A stretch of 64,000 nt of DNA from Nocardioides anomalus (GTDB lineage Bacteria; Actinomycetota; Actinomycetes; Propionibacteriales; Nocardioidaceae): positions 558,001 to 622,000 of the forward strand of contig NZ_CP049257.1 in NCBI RefSeq assembly GCF_011046535.1, read 5' to 3'. The notes under the pieces are model-generated. The model was given only the letters and a program-made list of their open reading frames with translations. It ran no database searches and was not told where the DNA came from. Each line of letters opens with the position of its first letter. Position 1 is the first letter of the stretch. The translations under genes were made by a program, and so were the position numbers. Positions 15,236-24,717 of the stretch are shown here, one piece after another.

Positions 15236-16621
15236 GTGGCACTCGTCCTGGGGGTCGACACCTCGACCCAGTCCTGCAAGGCGGTCCTCGTCGACAGCGA
15301 CGACGGCACGGTCGTCGACCAGCGGTCCGCGGCGCATCCCGACGGTACCGAAGTCGACCCGCGGGCGTGGCTCGCCGCGGTCGACGACGCGGCCGGTCCG
15401 CTGCTGGAGCGGGCGGAGGCCCTGGCGGTCGGGGGCCAGCAGCACGGCATGGTCGCCCTGGGCGCCGACGGCGAGCCGGTGCGCGACGCGCTGCTGTGGA
15501 ACGACACCCGCTCCGCCGAGGCCGCGCGCCAGCTCATCGCCGAGCACGGCGGCCCCGAGGCCTGCGCCGAGGCGGTGGGCAGTGTGCTGGTCGCGTCGTT
15601 CACCGTCACCAAGCTGCGCTGGCTGCGCGACCACGAGCCCGAGAACGCCGCGCGCGTGGAGCAGGTGCTGCTGCCGCACGACTACGTCTCGGCGCACCTC
15701 GCCGAGCCCGGCACCCGCGCCTTCACCGACCGCGGCGACGCGTCCGGGACCGGCTACTACTCCGCGATGGAGGACCGCTGGCGCGAGGACCTGCTCGAGG
15801 CCGCGCTCGGCCACCCCGCCGCCGTGCCCGAGGTCGTGGCGCCCGGCGCCGTGGCCGGTCGCACGCCCGGCGGCCAGGCCATCGGCGCGGGGACCGGCGA
15901 CAACGCGGCGGCGGCGCTGGGGATGGCCCTCGAGCCAGGCGACGTGCTGCTCTCGGTCGGGACGTCCGGCGTGGCCTCGACGGTCAGCCGCGCGGCCGCC
16001 GTCGACGGCACCGGGACGGTGACCTGCTTCGCCGACGCCACCGGCGGGTTCCTGCCGCTGATCGCCACGATGAACGCCGCGCGCATCCTCGACCTCCAGG
16101 CCGCCCTGCTCGGGGTGGACCACGACGGGCTGGCCGAGCTCGCCCTCAGCGCTCCCGCCGGCGCCCACGGGGTGACGATCTCGCCCTACTACGGCGGCGA
16201 GCGCACGCCGAACCGACCGGACGCCACCGGCACCTGGACCGGACTGCGGCCGACGACCACCCGCGCCGACCTCGCGCGCGCGGCGTACGAGGCACTGCTC
16301 TGCTCGCTGGCCGACGCCGCCGACCTGCTGGCCGAGCGGGTGCCCGAGCCCGTGGGGCGCGTCCTGCTCGTCGGCGGCGCCGCCCGCAGCGCGGCCGTGC
16401 GCGCCCTCGCGCCGGCGGTCCTGGGCCGGCCGGTGGTCGTGCCGCCCGCGGGGGAGTACGTCGCCCTCGGCGCGGCCCGGCAGGCCGCCTGGGCCCTGGC
16501 CGGCACCGAGGCCCCGCCCACCTGGCCGGTGCGGGGCACCGAGCTGCTCGAGGCCGACCCCACCCCCGACGTCCGCGCGCGCTACTCCGAGCTGCGCGAC
16601 CGCACCACCGACTGGAGCTGA
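15236..16621 (+). CDS. xylB: Xylulokinase
   Basis: The 461-aa FGGY-family kinase phosphorylates D-xylulose to xylulose 5-phosphate. It begins with the phosphate-1 motif ([15 protein letters not shown]), has the substrate loop [10 protein letters not shown] and LLWNDTRS, the adenosine segment LLVGGAARS and a C-terminal [18 protein letters not shown] block. Length fits the family. It is the first gene of the plus-strand xyl operon, with one base between its stop and the GTG of xylA. The start lies directly after the promoter at 15201-15230, with no ribosome site, as in leaderless mRNAs. Confidence 0.93.
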   Translation: MALVLGVDTSTQSCKAVLVDSDDGTVVDQRSAAHPDGTEVDPRAWLAAVDDAAGPLLERAEALAVGGQQHGMVALGADGEPVRDALLWNDTRSAEAARQLIAEHGGPEACAEAVGSVLVASFTVTKLRWLRDHEPENAARVEQVLLPHDYVSAHLAEPGTRAFTDRGDASGTGYYSAMEDRWREDLLEAALGHPAAVPEVVAPGAVAGRTPGGQAIGAGTGDNAAAALGMALEPGDVLLSVGTSGVASTVSRAAAVDGTGTVTCFADATGGFLPLIATMNAARILDLQAALLGVDHDGLAELALSAPAGAHGVTISPYYGGERTPNRPDATGTWTGLRPTTTRADLARAAYEALLCSLADAADLLAERVPEPVGRVLLVGGAARSAAVRALAPAVLGRPVVVPPAGEYVALGAARQAAWALAGTEAPPTWPVRGTELLEADPTPDVRARYSELRDRTTDWS

Positions 16622-16622
16622 T

Positions 16623-17789
16623 GTGACCATCACCGTGCCCACCCCCACCCCCGAGGACAAGTTCTCCTTCGGCCTCTGGACCGTCGGCTGGCAGGGCGTC
16701 GACCCCTTCGGCCCGGCCACCCGGCCGCCCATGGACACCGTGCACGCGCTGGAGAAGCTGGCCGAGCTCGGCGCCTACGGCGTGAACTTCCACGACGACG
16801 ACGTGATCCCGTTCGGCAGCGACGACGCGACGCGCCAGCAGATCATCGACCGGTTCAAGAAGGGCCTGGCCGACACCGGCCTGGTCGTGACCACCGCGAC
16901 CACCAACCTCTTCAGCCACCCGGTGTTCAAGGCTGGCGGCTTCACCAACAACAACCGCGACATCCGCCGCTTCGCGATCCGCAAGGTGATGCGCAACGTC
17001 GACCTGGCCGCCGAGCTCGGCGCCAAGGTGTACGTCGCGTGGGGCGGTCGCGAGGGCGCGGAGTACGGCGCCTCGCAGGACACCGCGGTCGCGCTGGACC
17101 GGATGAAGGAGGCCTTCGACCTCCTCGGCGACTACGTCACCGAGCAGGGCTACGACCTCAAGTTCGCCATCGAGCCCAAGCCCAACGAGCCGCGCGGCGA
17201 CATCCTGCTGCCCACGATCGGCCACGCGCTGGCCTTCATCAACGAGCTCGAGCGGCCCGAGCTGGTCGGCGTGAACCCGGAGATCGGGCACGAGGAGATG
17301 GCCGGGATGAACGCCGCCGCGGGCTACGCCCAGGCGCTGTGGTCCGGCAAGCTCTTCCACATCGACCTCAACGGCCAGAACGGCCCGAAGTACGATCAGG
17401 ACCTCCGCTTCGGTGCGGGCAACGTCCGCGGCGCGTTCTGGATCGTCGACGTGCTGCTCGCGGGCGGGTACGACGGCCCGGTCCACTTCGACTACAAGCC
17501 GTCGCGCGTCGAGGACGAGGACGGCGTGTGGGTCAGCGCCGCCGCCAACATGCGCAACTACCTCATCCTGCGCGAGAAGGTGAAGGCGTTCCGCGCCGAC
17601 CCCGAGGTCCAGGAGGCGCTGGCCGCCGCCCGGCTGCCCGAGCTCGCCCAGCCGACCCTGGGCGACGGCGAGGGCTGGCAGCAGCTGCTCGAGTGGTCGC
17701 TGCCCGACCCGGAGCAGCTCGCCCAGCTCGGCGCGGCCACCGAGCACCTCGACCAGCTGGCGCTCGAGCACCTCTACGGCGTGCGCTGA
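16623..17789 (+). CDS. xylA: Xylose isomerase
   Basis: The 388-aa enzyme converts D-xylose to D-xylulose. It matches the class I actinobacterial type in length and motifs: [10 protein letters not shown], the catalytic His/Asp segment [12 protein letters not shown] (H57, D60), [25 protein letters not shown], the metal-binding [12 protein letters not shown], and [15 protein letters not shown]. All expected metal ligands appear intact. It is translated right after xylB (TGATGTG junction), and the ROK regulator follows 16 bp later, giving a xylB-xylA-xylR order. Confidence 0.96.
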   Translation: MTITVPTPTPEDKFSFGLWTVGWQGVDPFGPATRPPMDTVHALEKLAELGAYGVNFHDDDVIPFGSDDATRQQIIDRFKKGLADTGLVVTTATTNLFSHPVFKAGGFTNNNRDIRRFAIRKVMRNVDLAAELGAKVYVAWGGREGAEYGASQDTAVALDRMKEAFDLLGDYVTEQGYDLKFAIEPKPNEPRGDILLPTIGHALAFINELERPELVGVNPEIGHEEMAGMNAAAGYAQALWSGKLFHIDLNGQNGPKYDQDLRFGAGNVRGAFWIVDVLLAGGYDGPVHFDYKPSRVEDEDGVWVSAAANMRNYLILREKVKAFRADPEVQEALAAARLPELAQPTLGDGEGWQQLLEWSLPDPEQLAQLGAATEHLDQLALEHLYGVR

Positions 17790-17805
17790 TCCTCAGGGGT
17801 CCGCG

Positions 17806-18975
17806 GTGACCGAGCCGGCCAGCCCCGCCAGCACCGAGCGGTTGCGCAGGCAGAACGCCTCGCTGGTGCTGCGCAGCCTGCGCCGTCTCGGTCCCGGGAG
17901 CCGCAGCGAGCTCGCGCAGCGCACGGGGCTGGCCAAGGCCACCGTCGGCACCATCGTCGGCGAGCTGGAGGCGCTGCACGCCGTCGCCGAGGAGCCGGCC
18001 CGGCCGGGCTCGCGGGGCCGGCCCGGTCGCCCGGTCGCGCTGGCGGGGGAGCGCTACGTCGCGCTCGGGCTCGAGCTCAACGTCGACTACGTCGCGGCCG
18101 TGGTCCTCGACCTGGCCGGCGGGACCGTCGCCCACGAGGTGCGTCCGGTGGGCGACGCCGCGCCCCTCGAGGCCCTGGTGGCGCTGGTCGCCGACACCGC
18201 CCGCCCGATCGAGGACCGGGTGCTGGTCGGCAGCGTGGTGGCGGTGCCGGGGCTGGTGCGCGGCGACGACCGCACGGTGGACTGGGCGCCCAACGTCGAC
18301 ATCGACGGCGAGGTCGTGGCCGAGCGCGTGGCCGCGGTGCTCGGCCGGGGCCCGGTGCACGTGGCCAACGACGCCGACTGCGCGGCGTACGCCGAGGCCC
18401 ACCACGGCGCGGCCACCGACACCGCCTCGCTGCTCTACCTGACCGGCACCGTCGGCGTCGGCGCCGGCATCGTGGACGGCGGGGAGCTGGTCCGCGGCGG
18501 CTCGGGCTTCGCCGGGGAGGTCGGCCACATGCCCATCGGCGATCCCGCCGCGGTCTGCGGCTGCGGTCGCCGCGGCTGCTGGGAGACCGCCGTCGGCCTG
18601 CACGCCATGCTCCGCGCCGTCGAGGAGCCCGAGGTCGGCACCCCGCTGGCCTCGGCCGAGGCCGTCGCCCTGCGCGCCCGCGACGACGACGAGGTGCGCG
18701 CCGGGCTCGCCCGGCTCGGCCGGGACCTCGGGCGGGGCCTGGCCGTGCTCTGCGAGGTGCTGGACCCGGCCGTGGTCGTCCTGGGCGGCTACTTCGTGCC
18801 GCTGGGCGACCTCGTCCTCGACCCGGCCCGCGCGACCCTGGCCGAGCGCGTCCTCGGCCCGCGGCAGGGGCCGGAGCTGCGGGTCGGCACGCTCGGCATC
18901 GAGGCCGCGGCGCTCGGCGCGGCCGAGCGCGCCTTCGCCGGCGTCTTCGCCGGCGAGGTCGAGCTGGCGCCCTAG
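17806..18975 (+). CDS. ROK-family repressor of the xyl operon
   Basis: The 389-aa protein has an N-terminal winged helix (GSRSELAQRTGLAKATVGTI) and a ROK sugar-kinase-like domain with the cysteine-rich zinc motif CGCGRRGCWET, FAGEVGHMPIGD and a C-terminal VVLGGYF. The glucokinase-type catalytic DxGxT site is not kept (LELNVDYVAAVV), as expected for a repressor. It ends the xylBA operon and most likely senses xylose and binds the TTTAGT/ACTAAA repeat upstream of xylB. It faces a second ROK gene tail to tail, only 9 bp apart. Confidence 0.88.
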   Translation: MTEPASPASTERLRRQNASLVLRSLRRLGPGSRSELAQRTGLAKATVGTIVGELEALHAVAEEPARPGSRGRPGRPVALAGERYVALGLELNVDYVAAVVLDLAGGTVAHEVRPVGDAAPLEALVALVADTARPIEDRVLVGSVVAVPGLVRGDDRTVDWAPNVDIDGEVVAERVAAVLGRGPVHVANDADCAAYAEAHHGAATDTASLLYLTGTVGVGAGIVDGGELVRGGSGFAGEVGHMPIGDPAAVCGCGRRGCWETAVGLHAMLRAVEEPEVGTPLASAEAVALRARDDDEVRAGLARLGRDLGRGLAVLCEVLDPAVVVLGGYFVPLGDLVLDPARATLAERVLGPRQGPELRVGTLGIEAAALGAAERAFAGVFAGEVELAP

Positions 18976-18984
18976 GGCCCGGCG

Positions 18985-20205
18985 CTAGCCCGCGACCCGG
19001 GCGCGGGCGTCCAGGATGGCGCGGCCCAGCGCGGAGGGCGGGTCGACGAAGAGCGGCTCGAAGGCCATCTCGGCCGCACCGAGCAGCACCGAGTCGTCGC
19101 CGAGGGCCGGGTGGGCGAGCGTCACCGACTCGGCCGCGGCCGGCAGCGCGCCGTCGGCCACGCCGCCGTCGATCTCGTCGCGCACGAGGGAGTAGAGCGC
19201 CCCGAAGTAGCCACCCATGACCACGACCTGGGGGTTGAAGGCGTTGATGAGGCTGGCCAGCCCCTGGCCGATGGCCTGGCCGATCGCGCGCAGCTCGCGC
19301 GGCGCCTTGGCGTAGCCGGCCAGCACGGCGCCGAGCTCGGGGACCCGCTCGGGCGGGCAGCGGATCGCGTCGGCGATCGCGTGCGCACCGACCTCGGTCT
19401 CCCAGCAGCCCAGGTTGCCGCAGTGGCAGGGCTTGCCGCCCGGGTTGAAGCGCAGGTGGCCGATCTCGCCGGCGTACCCCCCGGCGCCCTCGAGCCGCTG
19501 GCCGCCGGTGATGACGCCGGCGCCGACGCCGACGTTGCCGGAGACGTAGATGAGGTCGCCGACGCCCACCGCGGCGCCGCGCTCGTGCTCGGCCATCGCG
19601 CCTAGGTCCGCGTCGTTGGCCAGCGAGATCGGCACGTCGACGCCCAGCGCGGCCAGCACGATGCTGCCGAAGGAGACGTCGTGCCAGTCCAGGTTGGGCG
19701 CGAGCCGGATCAGCCCGTCGCTGCGGCGCACCAGACCCGGGACGCTGATCCCGATCCCGACGAGCGGGGAGAGGTCCGGGGCGTCCGCGACCACCTTGCG
19801 CACCAGCCCGGCCACGACCGCGCCGACCTGCCAGGCCTCACTGCCCTCGAAGACCGTCTCGGCCCGCTCGAGCACGGTGCCGCCCATGCCGACCCGGGCC
19901 ACGACGGCCCGGTCGACGCCGAGGTCGACCGCGACCACGAACGGGCCGTTGCGCGCGACCCGCACGCCCACCGAGGGGCGCCCGGCGCCGCGGGTGCCGC
20001 CGACGGTGTCGGCGTGCTCCACGGCGCCGAGCGACTCCAGCTCGGCGACCAGCCCGGCGATGGTGCTCCGGTTGAGCCCCATCCCCTTGGTCAGCTCGGC
20101 CCGCGAGCTCTGACCCCGTTGGTGGACGTGACGCAGGAGGGTGCCCAGGTTGTGTCGCCTGACCGCCTCCTGGTTCGTCCCGAGGCCGGCTCGTGGGGGC
20201 GCCAT
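18985..20205 (-). CDS. ROK-family repressor of the sugar ABC transporter operon
   Basis: This 406-aa ROK regulator has an N-terminal helix-turn-helix (SSRAELTKGMGLNRSTIAGL), an intact-looking AVDLGVDRAVVARV strand, the zinc motif CHCGNLGCWET and VVVMGGYFGAL. It is the last gene of the minus-strand importer operon (permease stop to ATG, 7 bp). Placement suggests it represses the importer, probably at the inverted repeat 23606-23630. It is only distantly similar to the ROK gene next door, so the pair is not a recent duplication. Confidence 0.87.
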   Translation of the reverse strand: MAPPRAGLGTNQEAVRRHNLGTLLRHVHQRGQSSRAELTKGMGLNRSTIAGLVAELESLGAVEHADTVGGTRGAGRPSVGVRVARNGPFVVAVDLGVDRAVVARVGMGGTVLERAETVFEGSEAWQVGAVVAGLVRKVVADAPDLSPLVGIGISVPGLVRRSDGLIRLAPNLDWHDVSFGSIVLAALGVDVPISLANDADLGAMAEHERGAAVGVGDLIYVSGNVGVGAGVITGGQRLEGAGGYAGEIGHLRFNPGGKPCHCGNLGCWETEVGAHAIADAIRCPPERVPELGAVLAGYAKAPRELRAIGQAIGQGLASLINAFNPQVVVMGGYFGALYSLVRDEIDGGVADGALPAAAESVTLAHPALGDDSVLLGAAEMAFEPLFVDPPSALGRAILDARARVAG

Positions 20206-20212
20206 CGACGGA

Positions 20213-21544
20213 CTAGACCCCCGCCGCCGAACGGCGGCGGCGCGAGATCGCGTCGACGCTCGCGGCGAGGAGGAGCACGCCACCGGTGACGAGGTAGTTG
20301 ATGTAGCTGGCCTGGTTGAGCAGTCCCAGGCCGTTGGGGATGGTGGCGATCACCAGACCGCCGATCACCGCGTGGATCGCCTTGCCCCGGCCGCCGAAGA
20401 GGCTGGTGCCGCCGATGACGGCCGCGCCCACGGCGTACAGCAGGACGTTGCCGCCGCCGGATCCCGGCGAGACCTTGCCGACGAACGACGCCAGCAGCAG
20501 GCCGCTGACCGCCGCCATGGACGAGCACAGCACGAAGGCGGTGACCTTGATCCGGGTCACGTTGATGCCGGCCCGGCGCGCGGCCTCGGCGTTGCCGCCG
20601 ACGGCGTACAGGTGCCGGCCGAAGCGGGTGCGGGTGAGCACGAAGGTCCAGAACAGCAGCAGCGCGATGACCACCGGGGCGACCCACGGGATGCCGCTGA
20701 TGTTGAAGATGGCCGGGTTCGGCGCGCGGTTCTTGCTCAGCAGCGCGGTGAGGCCGAGGACGATCACGGCCAGCACCGCGATCTGCAGCACGACCAGCGC
20801 GATCGGCTTGTGCACCAGGCCGCGCGAGGAGCGCGAGCGGTACTGGTAGAGCGACAGCGCCGCGAACCCGACCACGATGACCACCGCGGCGATCCAGCCG
20901 GCGGTGACCGGCACGTTCTTGATCGACAGCCCGCGCAGCACCTCGTCGTCGTAGCGCAGCGAGCCGCCGGAGCCGATCAGCTTCAGCGGACCGGCCTGGA
21001 GCCCGAGGAAGAAGGCCAGGGTGACGATGAACGACGGGATGCCGAGGACGGTCACCAGCACGCCGATGATGAGGCCGATGATCGCGCCGCAGGCCACGCC
21101 GGCCAGGGTGGCGACCCACCAGGACTGGCCGTGGTCGAGGATCGCCAGGGCCGTGATGGTGGCGCAGAAGCCACCGGCCACGCCGGCGGACAGGTCGATC
21201 TCGCCCAGCAGCAGGACGAAGACCAGGCCCATGGCCAGCACGCAGATGGAGCCGGCCTGCACGACGAGGTTCGCCATGTTGTACGTCGTGAGGAAGCGGT
21301 CGTTCAGCGAGCTGAAGACCACGAACAGCACGACGAGGCCGAGGATGGCGGGCAGCGAGCCCATGTCGCCGCCGCGCAGCCGGTTGAGGTAGTCGCGCGC
21401 CGCGTCGCCGAGCGTGCCCGCCTGGCGGCTGTCGATGTCGAAGGCGCCGCTGGTGCTGGCGGTGCCCGGGTCGGAGCCCGCGACCGGGTCCTTGGCCGCG
21501 CCCTGGGCGTCGGTGCTCTCGGAGTTCTCGGAGCTGATGGTCAT
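20213..21544 (-). CDS. Sugar (xylose-type) ABC transporter permease
   Basis: The 443-aa permease of the CUT2/RbsC-XylH family has a 60-residue soluble N-terminal lead rich in Ser/Glu/Gly, then about ten membrane helices and the hallmark AVGGNAEAARRAGINV cytoplasmic loop (EAA-like) near residue 330, and GTSLFGGRGKAIHAVIGG. GAGGGAGA lies 5 bases before the ATG. It lies between the ATPase and ROK genes and forms the membrane pore for the sugar captured by the lipoprotein encoded at 22456-23559. Confidence 0.92.
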   Translation of the reverse strand: MTISSENSESTDAQGAAKDPVAGSDPGTASTSGAFDIDSRQAGTLGDAARDYLNRLRGGDMGSLPAILGLVVLFVVFSSLNDRFLTTYNMANLVVQAGSICVLAMGLVFVLLLGEIDLSAGVAGGFCATITALAILDHGQSWWVATLAGVACGAIIGLIIGVLVTVLGIPSFIVTLAFFLGLQAGPLKLIGSGGSLRYDDEVLRGLSIKNVPVTAGWIAAVVIVVGFAALSLYQYRSRSSRGLVHKPIALVVLQIAVLAVIVLGLTALLSKNRAPNPAIFNISGIPWVAPVVIALLLFWTFVLTRTRFGRHLYAVGGNAEAARRAGINVTRIKVTAFVLCSSMAAVSGLLLASFVGKVSPGSGGGNVLLYAVGAAVIGGTSLFGGRGKAIHAVIGGLVIATIPNGLGLLNQASYINYLVTGGVLLLAASVDAISRRRRSAAGV

Positions 21545-21555
21545 GTCCGTCTCCC

Positions 21556-22332
21556 TCAGACGCTCGCGGTGGCGGGGTTCTCGGAGATGCCGAGGCTCCC
21601 GGATCGGCCCGAGGTGATCAGCTCGACCACCTGGCTGGTGTTGACGTCCTTCGCGGCCACGTCGGCGGCCACCCGGCCCAGGTAGAGGGCGGTGATCCGG
21701 TCGGCGACCTCGAAGACGTCGGTCATGTTGTGCGAGATCAGCACCACGCCGAGGCCGCGGTCGGCCAGCCGGCGGACCAGGTCGAGGACCTGACGCGTCT
21801 GGGCCACGCCCAGGGCGGCGGTCGGCTCGTCCAGGAGCACGATCTTGGAGTTCCACAGCACGGCCTTGGCGATGGCCACGGTCTGCCGCTGGCCGCCGGA
21901 CAGGCTGGCCACGCTCTGGCGCACCGACTTCACGGTGCGCACCGAGAGCGAGGCGAGCGTCTCGCGGGCCCGCGACTCCATCGAGACCTCGTCGAGGCCG
22001 ATGCCCTTGATCTCCTCGCGGCCGAGGAACATGTTCTGGACGATGTCCAGGTTGTCGCAGAGGGCGAGGTCCTGGTAGACGACCTCGACGCCCAGGCCCG
22101 CGACGTCGCGCGGGCTGTGCACGGACACCGGCTGACCGTCGAACAGGTACTCGCCCGAGTCCCGTCCGTAGATCCCGGCGATGATCTTGACCAGGGTGGA
22201 CTTGCCCGCCCCGTTGTCGCCCACGAGGGCAGTGACCTGCCCCGGGTAGACGGCGAAGTCGACGTCGTGGAGGACGTGGACCACGCCGAAGCTCTTGTTG
22301 ACGCCCCGCAGCTCGAGGAGCGGCTCGCTCAT
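21556..22332 (-). CDS. Sugar ABC transporter ATP-binding protein (single NBD)
   Basis: The 258-aa ATPase has Walker A (GDNGAGKST), Q-loop (VYQDLAL), signature (LSGGQRQTVAIAKA), Walker B (VLLDEPTAAL) and H-loop (ISHN). Classical XylG/RbsA proteins carry two fused NBDs of about 500 aa, whereas this one has a single domain, a form common in actinobacterial CUT2 systems, and must work as a homodimer. The gene is separated from the binding-protein gene by 123 bp holding a strong hairpin, which probably lowers its expression relative to that gene. Confidence 0.92.
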   Translation of the reverse strand: MSEPLLELRGVNKSFGVVHVLHDVDFAVYPGQVTALVGDNGAGKSTLVKIIAGIYGRDSGEYLFDGQPVSVHSPRDVAGLGVEVVYQDLALCDNLDIVQNMFLGREEIKGIGLDEVSMESRARETLASLSVRTVKSVRQSVASLSGGQRQTVAIAKAVLWNSKIVLLDEPTAALGVAQTRQVLDLVRRLADRGLGVVLISHNMTDVFEVADRITALYLGRVAADVAAKDVNTSQVVELITSGRSGSLGISENPATASV

Positions 22333-22402
22333 CGGATACCCCGATCCATTTGTTGTTCGGATAGCACTAGCGTGCGCGCCGCGCGGCAGCCACGACGCAG
22401 AA

Positions 22403-22432
22403 GGCGCCCGGGCCGGGTTCGGCCCGGGCGCC
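22403..22432 (-). terminator. Strong intercistronic hairpin between binding-protein and ATPase genes
   Basis: GGCGCCCGGGCCG (22403-22415) and its exact complement CGGCCCGGGCGCC (22420-22432) form a 13-bp GC stem with a GGTT loop. It lies 23 bp after the binding-protein stop and 70 bp before the ATPase start. In binding-protein-dependent operons such a hairpin usually protects the upstream mRNA or attenuates read-through, giving excess binding protein. Confidence 0.7.
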
Positions 22433-22455
22433 CACGACTGAGCGTATTGCGTGCG

Positions 22456-23559
22456 TCAGCCGGTGATGCCTGCGTCGGAGCAGAGCGACGCGTAGTCGCC
22501 GGTGCAGACGTCCTCGAACTTCTGGCCGCCGTCGGAGATGACGTCGCCCACGTTGTCCTTGGTGATCGACACCGGGTCGAGGAGGATCGACGGCACGTCG
22601 CGGCCGCCCTCGGAGTCCTCGGTGGTGCCGGTGGTGTCGGCGTCGTCGCCGTTGACCAGGGCGATCGCCGCGTCGGCGAGCGCACCGGCCTCGAGCTTGG
22701 CGGACTTGTAGACCGTCATGCACTGGGTGCCGGCGAGGACGTTCTGCAGACCCTCGACGGTGGCGTCCTGACCGGTGACCGGGACCTTGCCGGCCTGGCC
22801 GTTGCCCTCGAGGACGCCGATGGCAGCGCCACCGAGGCCGTCGTTGGCGGCCAGCACGCCGTCCACCTTGCCGTCAGCGGCGGTGTAGAGCTGCTGGAAG
22901 ATCGTGGCGGCCTGCTCGTTGTCCCAGTCCGGGACGGCCTGCTCGCCGACGACCTTGTAGTTGCTCATGCTGTCGAGCACCGAGTGGGCACCGTCGGCGA
23001 AGAGCGTCGCGTTGTTGTCCGTGGGCGAACCGTTCAGGTAGACGATGTTCGCGTCCTTGTCGCCCAGGCAGTCGGCCAGACCCTGGCCCTGGAGCTCGCC
23101 GACCTTGGTGTTGTCGAACGAGACGTAGTAGTCGGCCGAGCCACCCAGGGTGAGCCGGTCGTAGTCGATGGTCTTGACGCCCTGCGAGGCCGCCTTCTCC
23201 TCGATGGCCGCACCGGACTCGGAGTCCAGGTTGACGATCGCGAGCACGGTCACGCCGTTGCCGATCATGGTGTCGGCGATCTGCGTCATCTTCTCCGCGT
23301 CACCCTCGGCGTTCTGGATGTCGTAGTCGACACCCGCGTCCTTGAACGCCGCCTCGAGTGCGGGACGGTCAGCGGACTCCCAGCGCACCGAGGACTCGGT
23401 GTCAGGAAGGATCACGCCGATCTTGCCGGCGGCGTCCCCGCCGCCGCTGTTGCCGGAACCGGAACCCGAGTCACCGCTGTCCGAGTCGTCGCCGCAAGCC
23501 GCCAGGGTCATCGCGAACCCCAGTGCCCCGACGATCATCAGGCTGGTCTTACGCCTCAC
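22456..23559 (-). CDS. Sugar-binding lipoprotein of the xylose-type ABC importer
   Basis: The 367-aa protein has a lipoprotein signal (LAAC, lipidated Cys22), a Ser/Gly/Asp linker, and a periplasmic-binding-protein type I fold: KIGVILPDTESSVRWESADRP, GVTVLAIVNLDSESG, KTIDYDRLTLGG, YVSFDNTKVGELQGQGL, and VPVTGQDATVEGLQNVLAGTQCMTVYKS. These blocks match XylF/ChvE D-xylose or aldose binders. GTG 23557-23559 is preceded by AGGAGGC. It is the first gene of the importer operon, next to an inverted repeat, and divergent from the aldose epimerase. Xylose specificity is inferred from the neighbouring xylAB. Confidence 0.92.
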   Translation of the reverse strand: MRRKTSLMIVGALGFAMTLAACGDDSDSGDSGSGSGNSGGGDAAGKIGVILPDTESSVRWESADRPALEAAFKDAGVDYDIQNAEGDAEKMTQIADTMIGNGVTVLAIVNLDSESGAAIEEKAASQGVKTIDYDRLTLGGSADYYVSFDNTKVGELQGQGLADCLGDKDANIVYLNGSPTDNNATLFADGAHSVLDSMSNYKVVGEQAVPDWDNEQAATIFQQLYTAADGKVDGVLAANDGLGGAAIGVLEGNGQAGKVPVTGQDATVEGLQNVLAGTQCMTVYKSAKLEAGALADAAIALVNGDDADTTGTTEDSEGGRDVPSILLDPVSITKDNVGDVISDGGQKFEDVCTGDYASLCSDAGITG

Positions 23560-23605
23560 TACGCCTCCTATGAGATGCGCCTCCGTCCCCTCGACGGACG
23601 GACGC

Positions 23606-23630
23606 TATATGTTGCGCGCCACAACTTATA
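23606..23630. promoter_or_regulatory. Inverted-repeat operator between importer operon and aldose epimerase
   Basis: TATATGTTG (23606-23614) and CAACTTATA (23622-23630) are complementary at 8 of 9 positions with a 7-base spacer. It is an AT-rich island about 47 bp upstream of the binding-protein start and 80 bp upstream of the epimerase. A ROK or LacI-type repressor is expected; the ROK gene at the end of the operon is the best candidate. Confidence 0.6.
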
Positions 23631-23709
23631 GAGTGGTCGTCGTCACGTCCAGAGGTGTCGGCAGCATTTCTGCATCGTGACCGGAAAGTGACCTGACGGA
23701 CGGAGCCGC

Positions 23710-24717
23710 ATGTCGTCGAGCACCCAGGCGCACGGCGAGGCGCCGGGCGGTCCGGTCGACCTGGTGACCCTGGGCGGCGAGACCCTGGAGCTGTCGGTGA
23801 GCACCCTGGGCGCCGCCGCCCAGCGGCTCCTCGCGCACGGCCCCGACGGCTCCCGCGACCTGCTGCTCGGGCTCCGGGACGCGGCCGCGGCGCTGGCCGA
23901 CGAGTCCTTCATCGGGGTGGTGGCCGGGCGCTTCGCCAACCGGATCGCCGGCGGTGAGCTGCCCCTGGACGGCCACACCTGGACGCTGCCGGTCAACGAC
24001 GGCCCGAACACGCTGCACGGCGGTCCAGACGGCTTCGGGCGCCGGGTCTGGACCGTGACCGACCTCGACGACGGGCCGGAGCCGTGGCTCCGCCTCGCGC
24101 TGGTCAGCCCCGACGGCGACCAGGGCTTCCCCGGCGAGCTCGCCGTCGCCGCGACGTACGCCGTGCGCGGCTGGTCGGTCTCGCTGGACCTGGAGGCTCG
24201 GACCACCGCGACCACCGTGGTGAACCTGACGTCGCACGCCTACTGGAACCTCGCCGCCGGCGCCGACGTGCGTGACCACCACCTGCGGGTCGCCGCCTCG
24301 CGCTACCTGCCTGTGGACGGCACCGGCATCCCGGTCAGCGGTCCGGTCGACGTGGCCGGCACCGGCTACGACCTGCGCGACGGCGGCCCGCTGCGCGCCC
24401 ACCTCGACGGCGACGTCGACCACTGCCTGGTGCTGGACGACCCGCCGCCCGGCGTGGCGCAGGCGGTGCTGAGCGACCCCGCGAGCGGCTGGTCGGTGAG
24501 TGTGGAGACCGACGCGCCGGGTGTGCAGGTCTACACCGGAGCGCACCTCAGGGGCGCCTTCGCCGCGCACGACGGCATGTGCCTGGAGACCCAGTGGTTC
24601 CCCGACGCGCCGCACCACGAGGGTGAGCCCGGCTGGCCCTCGACCGTGCTGCGGCCGGGCGAGACCTGGCGGTCGCGGACGGTGTGGCGGATCGACCCGC
24701 CTCAGCGACCGGCGTAG
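23710..24717 (+). CDS. Aldose 1-epimerase (mutarotase)
   Basis: The 335-aa protein carries GalM signatures: [32 protein letters not shown] with the catalytic His in [16 protein letters not shown] with the second His, and [13 protein letters not shown] with the catalytic Glu. It interconverts alpha and beta anomers of aldoses. Beside the xylose importer, it probably supplies the alpha-anomer used by XylA. There is no signal peptide, so it is cytoplasmic. Its last 16 bp overlap the 3' end of the convergent fbiC gene. Confidence 0.9.
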   Translation: MSSSTQAHGEAPGGPVDLVTLGGETLELSVSTLGAAAQRLLAHGPDGSRDLLLGLRDAAAALADESFIGVVAGRFANRIAGGELPLDGHTWTLPVNDGPNTLHGGPDGFGRRVWTVTDLDDGPEPWLRLALVSPDGDQGFPGELAVAATYAVRGWSVSLDLEARTTATTVVNLTSHAYWNLAAGADVRDHHLRVAASRYLPVDGTGIPVSGPVDVAGTGYDLRDGGPLRAHLDGDVDHCLVLDDPPPGVAQAVLSDPASGWSVSVETDAPGVQVYTGAHLRGAFAAHDGMCLETQWFPDAPHHEGEPGWPSTVLRPGETWRSRTVWRIDPPQRPA

